Numbered from the stretch's first letter, positions 34,898 to 44,366 are shown. The stretch is 59,909 bases of DNA from CAYLLN01 sp036496265 (GCA_036496265.1 DASXLL010000149.1:1-59909), one strand, 5' to 3'. Translations and numbers: made by a program. Notes: a model not told the origin generated them from the letters alone.

Positions 34898-35851
34898 CTA
34901 AAAATCGCCAATCGTCAGTCCGTCGTCACGATAGTACAGCCGGGAATAGACGCTGACGGTGCCGTTCTGTCCGCAGGTCGTGTTGGGCGAGCAGCGTTTG
35001 GAGTCGATGTTGTTGCTGACGAAGCGGACGGATCCATCGACCAGGCAGAATTGGAGCCCGTTGGGGTGCATACTGGTCGCGCTGCCGCGAATGTTGTTGG
35101 GGTCGTTGCCTGTGTTGCAACATTGGCCGGAAGCGGTGAGCGCGGAAGCGGGATAGGACTGGTTCGGCGGATTGGCGTCGAACGTGTAGGCGTTGTTGGA
35201 GCCGACCTGCGTGGGCCAGATGCCGCCCATGCTGATGAAATTGTTCTGCATCGCGACCGCCCGCTCACCGATGAGAAACGTGTTGCTCGTCCCGTCGGTC
35301 ACATCCACTATCCGCGTGCTTTTGTTGGCATAGCCCGTATCCGACGTCCAATCGCGCCACATCACCATCGGCTTGGTAGCCGGATAATTGAGCTTCGGAT
35401 AGCCCTGCAGAAATTTGTTGAACTGCTTGGGATTTCCGGGATCGGAGGGACACATAAAGCTCTTGATCGGCGTCATGATCAATTGGGTCAGCGGAGAGTT
35501 CGCCGTAGGTGCGGGCACCGTGCCCATGCCGACATTGAGCTGCTGATACAAACCTGTTTGCTCGATAAAGGGCAGAATCCGATTCGGCCACGTCCACTCA
35601 TTGTTCACCACGGTGGTCACGTTCGGCACCGGATTGATAATGCCGATCGGAAAGGCCTGCGACGTGTCGTGATAGTTTTGCATGGCCAGGCCGATCTGCC
35701 GCAGATTGCTCGCGCACGACATGCGGCGGGCCGATTCGCGGGCGGCTTGCACTGCCGGCAGCAATAGGGCCACCAGCACGCCAATAATGGCGATGACGAC
35801 CAACAGCTCGACCAGCGTGAATCCCACGCGATTGGATTTTGTCGCTTGCAT
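34898..35851 (-). CDS. DUF1559 protein, prepilin-type N-terminus with H-x9-DG motif
   Basis: 317 residues from the ATG at 35851, with AGGAA upstream (a TTG one codon earlier is open). The class III prepilin signal is NRVG|FTLVELLVVIAIIGVLVALLLPAV, with glycine 10, phenylalanine at +1 and glutamate E15 at +5, followed by AARESARRMSCASNLRQIG. Near residue 261 the H-x9-DG motif occurs in MHPNGLQFCLVDGS. These are the two signatures of the large planctomycete DUF1559 family, thought to be pseudopilin-like envelope proteins. It is divergent from a LysR regulator; the 132-nt gap should hold both promoters. Confidence 0.95.
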   Translation of the reverse strand: MQATKSNRVGFTLVELLVVIAIIGVLVALLLPAVQAARESARRMSCASNLRQIGLAMQNYHDTSQAFPIGIINPVPNVTTVVNNEWTWPNRILPFIEQTGLYQQLNVGMGTVPAPTANSPLTQLIMTPIKSFMCPSDPGNPKQFNKFLQGYPKLNYPATKPMVMWRDWTSDTGYANKSTRIVDVTDGTSNTFLIGERAVAMQNNFISMGGIWPTQVGSNNAYTFDANPPNQSYPASALTASGQCCNTGNDPNNIRGSATSMHPNGLQFCLVDGSVRFVSNNIDSKRCSPNTTCGQNGTVSVYSRLYYRDDGLTIGDF

Positions 35852-35983
35852 CAAAGCGGTTCCTTCTTACGAATCGGCGCGGGGAGGGTTCGCATGCGCC
35901 AGGCGGGACTTGCATCTTACCCATTGGATGTCTTAAATGGACTTTGATTTTGTAAGACAGCACTTAAAAATAACCAAAGTGTT

Positions 35984-36898
35984 ATGAGGCGATACAAAGA
36001 TCTTACGCTGGCCCAATTGCGAAGTTTTTCGTCCGTTTGCCGACTGGGCACGTATGCGGCCGCCGCGCGGGAGCTGGCCCTCACCAGCCCGGCGATCTGG
36101 GAGCAGCTCAACGGTTTGCAGCGTTACTATGGCCGCAAACTGTTGGTGCGGCGCGGGAATGGCGTGGCGCCGACGGTCGATGGCGAGCACTTGCTCAAGA
36201 TGATTCGGCCGGTATTGGCCGGGCTTGATTCGACTCGTGACGCGATGCTGCAGCATGGTGGAACGCGGCCCGAATCGCTGACGATCGCCACCAATCTGCG
36301 TGTGCTGGCGGAAGAGATCAGCCAGGGTCTGGCCACATTTCAGCGCGACAACTCGGACATTCGTTTGCGTTTGGTGTTCACTGGCAACGATGTTCACGAG
36401 CGAGTCGAGAGCGGGGAAGCCGATGTCGGGTTCACCCTCGAGCCCGGACCGGACCAAGATTATGGGGCGACGATCGACTATCAGCCGGCCGGCGAAGTCG
36501 ATTATTTATTGGTGCTGCCGCGGCGGCATCCGCTGAGGCGCGGGTCGGCACTGCGCGTCGAGCATTTAACCCGTTATCCGCTCGTATTAGGCGACTCGGC
36601 AGCGTACTCCCGCCACCGAGTCGAGGAAGTTCTGCATCGGCATCTTCTGAAGAGCTCGGTGCGCGTGGCGGTCGAAACGAGCAGCGATGAATACACGCTG
36701 GCCTGCGTGCGGGCCGGGATGGGAATTGGGATTACGATTGGCGCAGGTCGCGGACCTCTGTTTGGCGGCCTGGCGGTTCGCTCGCTCCGCCGCTGGTTTG
36801 GGACGGCCCGCCTAGGGTTCGTATGGCGGCGCGGCGCGTTCATCTCGCCGGGGCAGCGTGAACTGACCGATGCGATTCGCTCGACGATTCGGGCATGA
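35984..36898 (+). CDS. LysR family transcriptional regulator
   Basis: 304 residues, the family's normal length. The N-terminal winged helix-turn-helix is LAQLRSFSSVCRLGTYAAAARELALTSPAIWEQL followed by LLVRRGNGVAPTVDGE. The rest is the substrate-binding domain, with LRLVFTGNDVHERVESGEADVGF and VLPRRHPLR. It is transcribed divergently from the DUF1559 gene, so it may regulate that gene and itself from the shared gap; the effector is unknown. No other clear target lies nearby. Confidence 0.92.
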   Translation: MRRYKDLTLAQLRSFSSVCRLGTYAAAARELALTSPAIWEQLNGLQRYYGRKLLVRRGNGVAPTVDGEHLLKMIRPVLAGLDSTRDAMLQHGGTRPESLTIATNLRVLAEEISQGLATFQRDNSDIRLRLVFTGNDVHERVESGEADVGFTLEPGPDQDYGATIDYQPAGEVDYLLVLPRRHPLRRGSALRVEHLTRYPLVLGDSAAYSRHRVEEVLHRHLLKSSVRVAVETSSDEYTLACVRAGMGIGITIGAGRGPLFGGLAVRSLRRWFGTARLGFVWRRGAFISPGQRELTDAIRSTIRA

Positions 36899-36963
36899 GG
36901 ACGAGAAATTACCGCGGAGGACCCAGCGCAGCCCAAGGGCCGCCGACCCAATACGGAAGATTT

Positions 36964-37031
36964 ACCGCGGATAACGCGAATGACGCGGATAATTCGTTCT
37001 TCTATCCGCGCTATCTTCGAAATCCGCGGTT
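36964..37031. repeat. imperfect inverted repeat (CCGCGGAT / ATCCGCGG)
   Basis: ACCGCGGAT...GCGGAT (36964-36990) is mirrored by ATCCGCG...ATCCGCGGT (37003-37031), giving an imperfect stem of about 25 nt around a 12-nt loop. It lies in the 211-nt gap between the convergent LysR and debranching-enzyme genes, so it may act as a two-way transcription stop or be a dispersed repeat. No T-tract is seen. Confidence 0.45.
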
Positions 37032-37109
37032 CTCTTTTCTTAAGACGACAAGCTTGTTCTGAAACCGCCAATTGGTAACACAAAGGCCAAGAATTGTCGC
37101 GGGAGAATT

Positions 37110-39212
37110 CTATGCCACAACCAACTCTGCAGGACGTTGTTGTGGTCGCTCTTGTCCAGCCGTGTGCGTCTTAATCAAACACCGCAGCACTTCCGCCACG
37201 CTCCAGGCCTGCGCGATGCAACCCCGCGGCGTGAACGGCGCCTCCGCGTCAAAAACCTCGCTGATCGAGCCGACGCACGCCTCGTCGATATGATCGTCGA
37301 ATTTTAAAAGCTGCTCATGTGCCTCAGCGACTTGATCGGGGTGCAGCTTCAGCCACGCATTGACATACGGCCCAATCAGCCACGCCCACACGGTTCCCTG
37401 GTGATACGCCGCATCGCGGGCCCGCAAATCGCCATAATACTTCGCTTTATAATCGGGATGCCCCGGCGCCAGCGACCGCAGACCATACGGCGTCAGCAAT
37501 TTGTCGCGGACAACATTCAGCACCGGCTCCCAGTGGTCTCGATCGAGAATCGGATAATCGAGCGAGAACGCCAACAGTTGATTGGGCCGCAGCGACGCGT
37601 CGTATTGCGTGTGCTCGCCGTCGATCACGTCGTATAGATAGCCGCCCTGCTCGTACCAAAATCGCTCGTTGAACGATTGCCGCGCTTTTTCGGCTTGTTC
37701 GTTCCAGCGATCGGCTTCGCCATCCCGCCCGGCCGCCCGCAACCATTTCTCCAGCAACTTGAGCGCGTTGAACCAGAGCGCGTTGATTTCCACCGCCTTC
37801 CCGCGCCGCGGCGTGACCACCCAGTCGCCCACTTTTGCGTCCATCCATGTCAGCTGATAACCCTCGGCCCCTTGCCGCAGCAGCCCATCCGCCGGATCAA
37901 CACCGATGTTGAACCTCGTCCCGTGCATGTGATGATTGGCCACATCGATCATCTTCGGCAACAGTTCGGCCAGCGTTGTCTTGTCGTCGGTGACTTTTGC
38001 ATATCGATCGAGGGCGTGAAAGAACCACAGTGTCGCATCCGCCGTGTGATACAGGCCCTCTTTCTCGCCTTCGGGGAACAAATTCGGAATCAAGCCGTCG
38101 CGAATGTGGTTCGCGAACGTCCGCAAAATGTAGCCCGCTTCGGCATATCTGCCGGTACACAGCGTCAGCCCTTCCAGGCTGATCATCGTGTCGCGGCCCC
38201 AGTCCGTGAACCAGTGATAACCGGCGATCACCGTTCGCGCCTCATCACCGGCCGCCGAAGCCCGCGCGGCATCTTCCACGCGCCCCGCCGGCTTGATCAA
38301 AAACTGATCCGCCGCCAGCACCAATTCCGCCGCCAGGCCTTCTTGCGCTGCCGGATTCGCCTGAGCCAGCAGTCGCTCCCGCCGCTGCCGCTCCGCCACA
38401 AGCGCATCCGCCGGGATCAGCGCACTCACCGTGTCCCAAGTTTCAGTCGAAACGACCAGGGCCGCATCTTTGCCCGGTATCAGATCGACACGGTAGTAAC
38501 CGGGACTCCACAACGACCCGCGGGCATCGTATCCGCGGGTGTGCTCGATGCGGTGCATCCGCTCGGCAATGATTTTCCCTTCGGCCGTGAACGCCGCCCG
38601 CTCGCCATGCATCAGCATCCGCACCGGCGGCAAATTGCCCGCCGCCCTCAGCTCGTAGCGATCGGCGGTAATCGTTAGCGTGAACGGCAGCGGCAGCGGC
38701 GTGCTCACGGCCGCGTCGTGTGACCGGAAATGCACGCTCGGCAGGAGTTTCAGCCGCACCGGTCCCTGTCCGTCCAGCATCCGGTAAATCACGAACACCG
38801 TATTCTGCCCGTGCGGAAGCAAAATCTGCTTTTCGATCGTTGCGCCATCGACCTGATATTGCCAAATCGGCAATCCAAACTCCAAACGAAAATCGGTCAG
38901 ATAATCCGCGCAGTGCAAACTCAAGTCTTCGGTGCCATGTTCGCTGCCGCTGAGTTCGTCGCCCCCGAGCAAAACTTCCCGCCCGCCTGGCAGCCGAACT
39001 TTCTCCGACAAATGCGAGAGCGTCATCATCCGGCCCAGCGGCGCCGGCAGCGCGGCGATCAAGAGGCCGTGATACCGCCGCGTCGCCACTCCCGATACCG
39101 TTCCCGACGCATATCCGCCCAGGCCATCCGTCACCAACCATTCGCGCGTTAGCAGCGCCTCGCGCTCGCTTTCGCTGCGTGCCCACGGCATATGGCGAAT
39201 CAATTCGTTCAT
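37110..39212 (-). CDS. glycogen debranching enzyme (amylo-alpha-1,6-glucosidase type)
   Basis: 700 residues from the ATG at 39212. The frame is open for 57 codons upstream, but GGAGGTG lies 5 nt before this ATG, and the ATG overlaps the trehalohydrolase stop (ATGA). The N-terminal domain begins WLVTDGLGGYASGTVSGVATRRYHGLL, typical of the GDE N-terminal domain. The catalytic (alpha/alpha)6 barrel contains YHWFTDWGRDTMISLEGLT near residue 330, NLFPEGEKEGLYHTADATLW and RARDAAYHQGTVWAWLIGPY. It should hydrolyse alpha-1,6 branch points of glycogen or maltodextrins in the cytosol. The coupling to TreZ suggests it feeds linear maltodextrins into trehalose formation. Confidence 0.92.
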   Translation of the reverse strand: MNELIRHMPWARSESEREALLTREWLVTDGLGGYASGTVSGVATRRYHGLLIAALPAPLGRMMTLSHLSEKVRLPGGREVLLGGDELSGSEHGTEDLSLHCADYLTDFRLEFGLPIWQYQVDGATIEKQILLPHGQNTVFVIYRMLDGQGPVRLKLLPSVHFRSHDAAVSTPLPLPFTLTITADRYELRAAGNLPPVRMLMHGERAAFTAEGKIIAERMHRIEHTRGYDARGSLWSPGYYRVDLIPGKDAALVVSTETWDTVSALIPADALVAERQRRERLLAQANPAAQEGLAAELVLAADQFLIKPAGRVEDAARASAAGDEARTVIAGYHWFTDWGRDTMISLEGLTLCTGRYAEAGYILRTFANHIRDGLIPNLFPEGEKEGLYHTADATLWFFHALDRYAKVTDDKTTLAELLPKMIDVANHHMHGTRFNIGVDPADGLLRQGAEGYQLTWMDAKVGDWVVTPRRGKAVEINALWFNALKLLEKWLRAAGRDGEADRWNEQAEKARQSFNERFWYEQGGYLYDVIDGEHTQYDASLRPNQLLAFSLDYPILDRDHWEPVLNVVRDKLLTPYGLRSLAPGHPDYKAKYYGDLRARDAAYHQGTVWAWLIGPYVNAWLKLHPDQVAEAHEQLLKFDDHIDEACVGSISEVFDAEAPFTPRGCIAQAWSVAEVLRCLIKTHTAGQERPQQRPAELVVA

Positions 39213-41173
39213 GACCGCACCTCCGGCGCTAGCCACAGTGACGATTCTCCGAGCAGCTTCCAATCCTCGTGCATTACCAACTCCGGTGTGCCTAGTCCAC
39301 CGTACCGCACGTTCTCGCTCGACCACCGAATCGTCCAGCGTGTTCCCTCCGGGGGCGCCAACAGGGGCTCGGCCAGCGGACAATAATGAAAATCCGGTCC
39401 TAAGTTGACGATCAACATTCGGTCTTCGCGTTCGGTCGCGCCAAAGTAACGCAGCAAAAATGCGCGCTCGTTCAGGATCGCTCCGTCATACCATCGTTCA
39501 TCCTGGGGCTTCAATGTCGGCTCTTCCCTCCGCAGCCGCAAGAGATCCTTATGCAAGCGGTAAATCGGCTCGTTGGTCTTGCGTTCCGTCAAATCCAGCC
39601 GACACCGTTCAAACGTTTGAGGCTTTGCCGGATCGTCGATAATGGCCTGCGATTCCTTCGTCGCGATACTCGGAAATTGCGACAGAAACTCCTTGCGACC
39701 TTTATGCACCAGCGGCGCGAGCTCCGCATGATGATCAGCAAAAAACAGATACGGCGTCGTCGCCCCGAATTCCTGGCCATGGAACAGCATCGGCGTCCCC
39801 GGCCCCAGCAACAGTAGCGCTGTCATCGCTCGATATCGCCCGCCGCCCGTCAACTCGTGCATTCGCTCGCCCGTCAGGGAGTTCGAAACCTGATCGTGGT
39901 TTTCTAAAAACGTGATAAATGCCCAGGGCGGCACATCACGACACGGTGTCCCGCGTCGCTTGCCTTGCCACTGGCTCCATTGGCCTTGATACAAGTAGCC
40001 GTTCTTCGTCGCGGACAAGAGCTCCTCCGCCCGTCCCAAATAGTCTGAGTAATAGGCCTCGTTCCGGCCCCGCAGCGCCACGACGGCCGAATGGTGAAAA
40101 TCATCGTTCCACACGCCGTCGAGCCCATACCCGCCTTGGCTCGCCGGCCGCACGAGCTTCGCTTCCTGCGGCTCATTTTCCGCCACGATTACAATCGAGC
40201 GCCGGCCCGCCTTCTCTCGCGCCTGCCTGGCCAGCGCGGCGATGACGTGATCATCGGATTCGTCATAAATATTCTGTGTCGCATCCAGCCGCAAACCATC
40301 CAGGTGAAACTCATCGATCCAATAGCCGGCATTTTGAATAAAGAAATCGCGCACCGGCTCGCAGCCGCGCGCATAGAAATTGAGCGCCTCGCCCCAATCC
40401 GTCGTGTGCTCAGCCGTGAAATACTCCTCCGCAAACTGCTTCAGATAATTGCCGTCGGGCCCAATGTGGTTATAGACCACATCCAGAATCACCCCCATGC
40501 CCAGCGCATGCGCCCGATTCACAAACCGCCGCATCTCATCCGGCTGCCCGTACACATGCGCCGGTGCATACAAATCGACGCCGTCATAGCCCCAGTTGAA
40601 CTTCCCGGGAAACTCCGCCACCGGCATCACTTCCAACAGCGTGATCCCCGCCTCTTTCAATTCCGCCAACTCGCGTTCTGCCGCCGCCCAAGTTCCCTCG
40701 CCCGTCAAAGTGCCCAGGTGAAACTCATAAATCACTTGCCCCGCTAACTTGACGCCCGGCCAAGCCGCGTCCGTCCACTGAAAACCGACCGGATCGACAA
40801 CCTGCGACGGTCCATGCGGCCCCTCCGGCTGAAACCGCGACGCCGGATCGGGATAACGCTTCTCGTCATTATTTAAGAGCAACCAATACAAGTCCCCCGC
40901 GCCCGCCTCTTTCACAAACAGCGAAAAAAAACCGCTTTCCTCAGCCTCCATACTTCGCGGCTGATCAATACCCCTTCCCCGACTGTTGATTTGCACCTGC
41001 ACGTTCTGGCAGCGCGGTGCCCACACCCGAAAATGCACGCCGCCCCCCGGCTGAACTTCCGTCCCCACGCTCAGCCGCCGCTTATAGGCCCCAAAATCTC
41101 CCACCGAATCGCGCAAAATATCCATTCCCTTCCGCTCATCCTTCCCCGCGGCGGTCTTTAGCATCGTTTTCAT
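39209..41173 (-). CDS. treZ: malto-oligosyltrehalose trehalohydrolase (GH13)
   Basis: 654 residues. An N-terminal carbohydrate-binding/Ig-like domain (FRVWAPRCQNVQVQI) precedes the GH13 barrel: FNWGYDGVDLYAPAHVYG, VILDVVYNHIGPDGNYL, nucleophile Asp of DGLRLDAT (about 297), acid/base Glu of VAENEPQ (about 329) and FLENHDQVSNS (about 424). GYDGVDLYAP and NHIGPDGNYL fit trehalohydrolases rather than branching enzymes. It releases trehalose from maltooligosyl-trehalose. ATGs at residues 1, 4 and 17 are possible starts, and none has an ideal ribosome binding site. The partner synthase TreY is not in the window. It overlaps the debranching enzyme by 4 bp. Confidence 0.85.
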   Translation of the reverse strand: MKTMLKTAAGKDERKGMDILRDSVGDFGAYKRRLSVGTEVQPGGGVHFRVWAPRCQNVQVQINSRGRGIDQPRSMEAEESGFFSLFVKEAGAGDLYWLLLNNDEKRYPDPASRFQPEGPHGPSQVVDPVGFQWTDAAWPGVKLAGQVIYEFHLGTLTGEGTWAAAERELAELKEAGITLLEVMPVAEFPGKFNWGYDGVDLYAPAHVYGQPDEMRRFVNRAHALGMGVILDVVYNHIGPDGNYLKQFAEEYFTAEHTTDWGEALNFYARGCEPVRDFFIQNAGYWIDEFHLDGLRLDATQNIYDESDDHVIAALARQAREKAGRRSIVIVAENEPQEAKLVRPASQGGYGLDGVWNDDFHHSAVVALRGRNEAYYSDYLGRAEELLSATKNGYLYQGQWSQWQGKRRGTPCRDVPPWAFITFLENHDQVSNSLTGERMHELTGGGRYRAMTALLLLGPGTPMLFHGQEFGATTPYLFFADHHAELAPLVHKGRKEFLSQFPSIATKESQAIIDDPAKPQTFERCRLDLTERKTNEPIYRLHKDLLRLRREEPTLKPQDERWYDGAILNERAFLLRYFGATEREDRMLIVNLGPDFHYCPLAEPLLAPPEGTRWTIRWSSENVRYGGLGTPELVMHEDWKLLGESSLWLAPEVRS

Positions 41174-41372
41174 AACCTTCAGCCGCCGGACGCAAACGCA
41201 AACACCGTGCCAGAACTATCCACGCCGGATTACCATATTTATCGCTGCCACCAAGCAACCAGGGGCAAATAAGCGCCAGTCCGGCTGCTAAAGCCGATTC
41301 GGAATTCCATGAGCATTGTCCAAAACGAATTGGATTAGCACAGCTCCACCAGCCAGCTCAATTGTACCGACG

Positions 41373-43454
41373 ATGGCCAACATTGATGACATGCTCGCGG
41401 TTGCCGTCCAGCACCATCAGGCGGGTCGATGGCATTCTGCGGAGCTGATGTATCGAGAAATTCTTGCGGTCGATTCCGCCCAAGCGGATGCGCTGCATTT
41501 GCTGGGGGTCGTCGCTTCGCAAATGGGGAAAAATGAGTTAGCCGTCGAGTACATCAGTCGAGCCATTGAAATAATCGGGACCGAATCTGTCTTTCACAGC
41601 AATCTCGGCACTGCATTCCAGGCCCTCGGGAAGCTAGACGACGCGGTCCGGTGCCTCCGCCGCGCACTGGAGCTGAATGCGGAGGACGTAGCCGCCGCCT
41701 ATAACCTTGGAAATGCCTTGCAGAACCTGGGGATGTTGGATGAGGCAGTCGCTTCCTACCGCCGGGCGTTACAACTCCGGCCCAACCATGCCCCTGCGCA
41801 TAACAATCTAGGAAATGCGCTCAAGAGCCAGGGGAAACTGGATGACGCAATCGCCTGCTTCCGCCGCGCAATACACCTAAATCCGAACTACGCTGAGGCC
41901 CATAAAAACCTGGGAGAGGCGTTCGAACTTAAGGGCAACACGGATGAGTCGGCTGCTTCCCTCCGCCGGGCCCTCGAGCAGGATCCCGACTACGTCGAGG
42001 TTACCAGCCTGGGGAATACTTTTCAGAACCAGGGGAAATACGGTGACGCGGTTGCCTGTTTCCACCGCGCGGTCGCAATGCAGCCTGACGATGCGAATGC
42101 GCATTACAACCTTGGCAACGCGTTTAGTGCTTTAAGTCAATACGACGGCGCCGCTTCTTCTTATTTGCGGGCCCTCGAATTAAGACCGGATTTCCAAGAG
42201 TCCTATACCAACCTCGCCGTTGCGTTTCAGGGCCAGGGAAAACTGGAAGAAGCCATTACGTATTTTCGCCAAGCGCTGGAAATAAACCCGCACGACGCCA
42301 CCGCCCTCAATAACTTGGGCCTGGTTTATCTCGCTTTGGGCAAGCTCGATGACGCGCTGGCGTCGTTCCGCCGGACATTGGAGCTGAAACCGGACTATCT
42401 CAAAGCGCACAGCAACCTCGCCAATACGCTCCAACAGCTCCGGCGACTCGACGACGCTCTGGCCAGTTACGACCGAGCATTAGCGCTGAACGCAGATTGT
42501 CCCGTCGCGCATTATGGTCGGTCGCTGCTGAGACTGCTGCAGGGTGATTTCGCTCGCGGCTGGCCCGAATACGAATGGCGCTGGAAAACTGGCGCGCAGG
42601 TGGAACGCGATTTTTCGCAGTCCAGATGGGACGGAAGTCGACTGCATGAGAAGACGATCTTGCTATCCGCCGAGCAAGGGCTTGGTGACACGATACAGTT
42701 CGTTCGCTACGCGTCGCTCGTGAAGCAGCGAAATCCAACAGCGACGGTCATCCTGGAATGCTATCCGTCGCTGATGAAGCTATTCGCGAGATGCCCCGGC
42801 ATCGACGTGCTAGTTCCACACGGCCAGGAATTGCCGCGGTTTGACCTCCAAACACCGCTCCTCAGTGTGCCGGGACTTTTGAAAACCGCGCTCGATACGA
42901 TCCCTGCCCAGACGCCTTATCTATACGCGGACCCACCGCTCATCCAGTACTGGCGCAACCGTCTGAAACAAGTCCAAGGCCCTCGAATCGGCATCAACTG
43001 GCGGGGACAGGTCGCGACCCGTCAACGTGACATTCCGCTCCAGTGCCTGAAGCTCCTGGCCGAACGCTCTGCCGCGAGCTTCATCAGCCTGCAAAAAGAT
43101 GCGACCCATGACGAATTATCCGCGATCAGCGGAGACGAAAAAACCGTCATCGATCTCGGTCCCGCTCTCGACGCTACGCACGGTGCCTTCATGGATACTG
43201 CCGCCGTCATGATGAACCTCGATCTCGTCATCACTTCCGACACCGCCATCGTTCATCTCGCCGGCGCACTCGCCGTCCCCGTCTGGATGCTGCTCCCCTT
43301 TGTTCCCGACTGGCGCTGGCTTCTCGACCGCGAAGACAGCCCCTGGTATCCCACGATGCGTCTCTTCCGCCAAAAATCCCCCGGGGACTGGGACGGCGTC
43401 TTTCACGACGTCGCCGCTGCATTACAGCAGACAACTCAAAACATCACACGTTAG
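41373..43454 (+). CDS. TPR protein with an OGT/GT9-like C-terminal glycosyltransferase region
   Basis: 693 residues from the ATG at 41373; a TTG at 41316 is in frame but has no site. Residues about 5-380 are roughly ten 34-residue TPRs (AYNLGNALQNLGMLDEAVAS and repeats). Then come GDFARGWPEYEWRW, LLSAEQGLGDTIQFVRYASL, GINWRGQ and, near the end, SDTAIVHLAGALAVPVWMLL. This arrangement is seen in TPR proteins whose C-terminus resembles heptosyltransferase (GT9)/OGT-like enzymes. Protein or surface glycosylation is likely by family; the sugar donor and target are unknown. The gene is divergent from treZ and has no visible partner. Confidence 0.85.
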   Translation: MANIDDMLAVAVQHHQAGRWHSAELMYREILAVDSAQADALHLLGVVASQMGKNELAVEYISRAIEIIGTESVFHSNLGTAFQALGKLDDAVRCLRRALELNAEDVAAAYNLGNALQNLGMLDEAVASYRRALQLRPNHAPAHNNLGNALKSQGKLDDAIACFRRAIHLNPNYAEAHKNLGEAFELKGNTDESAASLRRALEQDPDYVEVTSLGNTFQNQGKYGDAVACFHRAVAMQPDDANAHYNLGNAFSALSQYDGAASSYLRALELRPDFQESYTNLAVAFQGQGKLEEAITYFRQALEINPHDATALNNLGLVYLALGKLDDALASFRRTLELKPDYLKAHSNLANTLQQLRRLDDALASYDRALALNADCPVAHYGRSLLRLLQGDFARGWPEYEWRWKTGAQVERDFSQSRWDGSRLHEKTILLSAEQGLGDTIQFVRYASLVKQRNPTATVILECYPSLMKLFARCPGIDVLVPHGQELPRFDLQTPLLSVPGLLKTALDTIPAQTPYLYADPPLIQYWRNRLKQVQGPRIGINWRGQVATRQRDIPLQCLKLLAERSAASFISLQKDATHDELSAISGDEKTVIDLGPALDATHGAFMDTAAVMMNLDLVITSDTAIVHLAGALAVPVWMLLPFVPDWRWLLDREDSPWYPTMRLFRQKSPGDWDGVFHDVAAALQQTTQNITR

Positions 43455-43778
43455 CTAAGCAAGTCTCACTGATATACTTTTTCGCAAACATTACTAGCTT
43501 TACTAAAACGAGAGCCAGAGCGTACTGCAAATGGACAAGCCCCAGCTACTACCCTTCATTGCCCGGCCATTCTATGGCCCGACAGGAGCACACATCCTTT
43601 CCGAAAAAGCTTGCTGGTCCGGGCAAAGCGACGCGCCCATGGACGCCATTACCGGACAGCGAGCCAGCTCTCTCCTCACAGCGGGTAGCCCAGGTTGCTC
43701 GCAACCTGGGCAATCAAGAGGCATTTTGCTTAGGCCATCGGTTGCAGAACGGCGTTTCATCTCCCAGAATTCTTTTTC
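43455..43778. other. 324-nt gap holding the left REP and the RAYT 5' region
   Basis: No gene is supported. An 83-codon plus-strand frame from 43531 spans the REP palindrome and has no protein-like features. The left palindromic REP (43686-43711) is the only structure recognised; the remaining sequence is taken to be untranslated or upstream of the transposase. Confidence 0.5.
43685..43711 (+). repeat. REP palindrome, left of RAYT (GGTAG-headed)
   Basis: GGTA followed by a near-perfect hairpin: arms GCCCAGGTTGC and GCAACCTGGGC, 11 bp each, with a TC loop at 43699-43700. The GTAG tetranucleotide is at 43685-43688. An inverted partner lies at 44341-44366, on the far side of the transposase. Confidence 0.75.
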
Positions 43779-44294
43779 ATGAGTGACCACCGACGAGACT
43801 TCGTCGATCAGCGCTATGTCCACTTCGTCACGTTTTCTGTCAATCGCCGACGGCGCTTGCTCGAGCTTGACCATCCGAAGAGAATTGTGCTGGGCGTGCT
43901 CAATCATCAAATGGAAGCAAATGCGGCCAAGTGTGTCGGCTTTGTGATCATGCCGGATCATGTGCATGCTCTTCTTTGGCTGCCCAATCCGGTTGATCTG
44001 CGGAGATTTTTACACGGTTGGAAACGGATGAGCAGTTTCGCTATTCGAAGCTGGTATGCGGATCATGCTGCTAATTATTTCGCTGGCTTTGGACCGGGCG
44101 ACAAGTTCTGGCAGCCGAAGTCCTACACGTTTCACATTTACAGTGAGCGGAAGCTGCTTGAAAAGTTGGATTACATGCACCTCAATCCTGTTCGGGCCGG
44201 CCTTGTCCAGAAAGCCGAAGACTGGCGCTGGAGTTCCGCCCGCTGGTACCTTTTGCATCGCAGCGTCGGCGTGCCATTAACATGGATCGAATAA
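43779..44294 (+). CDS. REP-associated tyrosine transposase (RAYT, Y1/IS200-like)
   Basis: 171 residues, close to the usual family size. Family features are VHFVTFSVNRRRRLLE, the HUH metal motif H61-V-H63 in MPDHVHALLW, WQPKSYTFHIYSERKLLEKL and YMHLNPVRAGLV, then W-x-WSSARWY. The conserved Tyr of YMHLNP (Y132) is the likely nucleophile. RAYTs are single-copy, chromosome-resident enzymes that nick palindromic REP elements rather than moving like insertion sequences. The flanking inverted palindromes are the expected substrates. No Shine-Dalgarno is visible; the start is preceded by TTCTTTTTC. Confidence 0.92.
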   Translation: MSDHRRDFVDQRYVHFVTFSVNRRRRLLELDHPKRIVLGVLNHQMEANAAKCVGFVIMPDHVHALLWLPNPVDLRRFLHGWKRMSSFAIRSWYADHAANYFAGFGPGDKFWQPKSYTFHIYSERKLLEKLDYMHLNPVRAGLVQKAEDWRWSSARWYLLHRSVGVPLTWIE

Positions 44295-44340
44295 TTGACG
44301 GGCCGCGAAACGCATCGTCGGTTCCGATGCCTCTTCCAAA

Positions 44341-44366
44341 CCCAGGTTGCAAGCAACCTGGGCCAC
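44341..44366 (-). repeat. REP palindrome, right of RAYT (inverted, GTGG-headed)
   Basis: CCCAGGTTGC (44341-44350), a 2-nt loop AA and GCAACCTGGG (44353-44362) form a 10-bp stem. Read on the minus strand it is preceded by GGTGG, the counterpart of the GGTAG left of the transposase. The two elements are in inverted orientation around the transposase gene. Confidence 0.75.

Noticed and set aside
34886..35767. 293-codon plus-strand frame
   Set aside because: Antisense of the DUF1559 gene, which has a canonical prepilin N-terminus and H-x9-DG.
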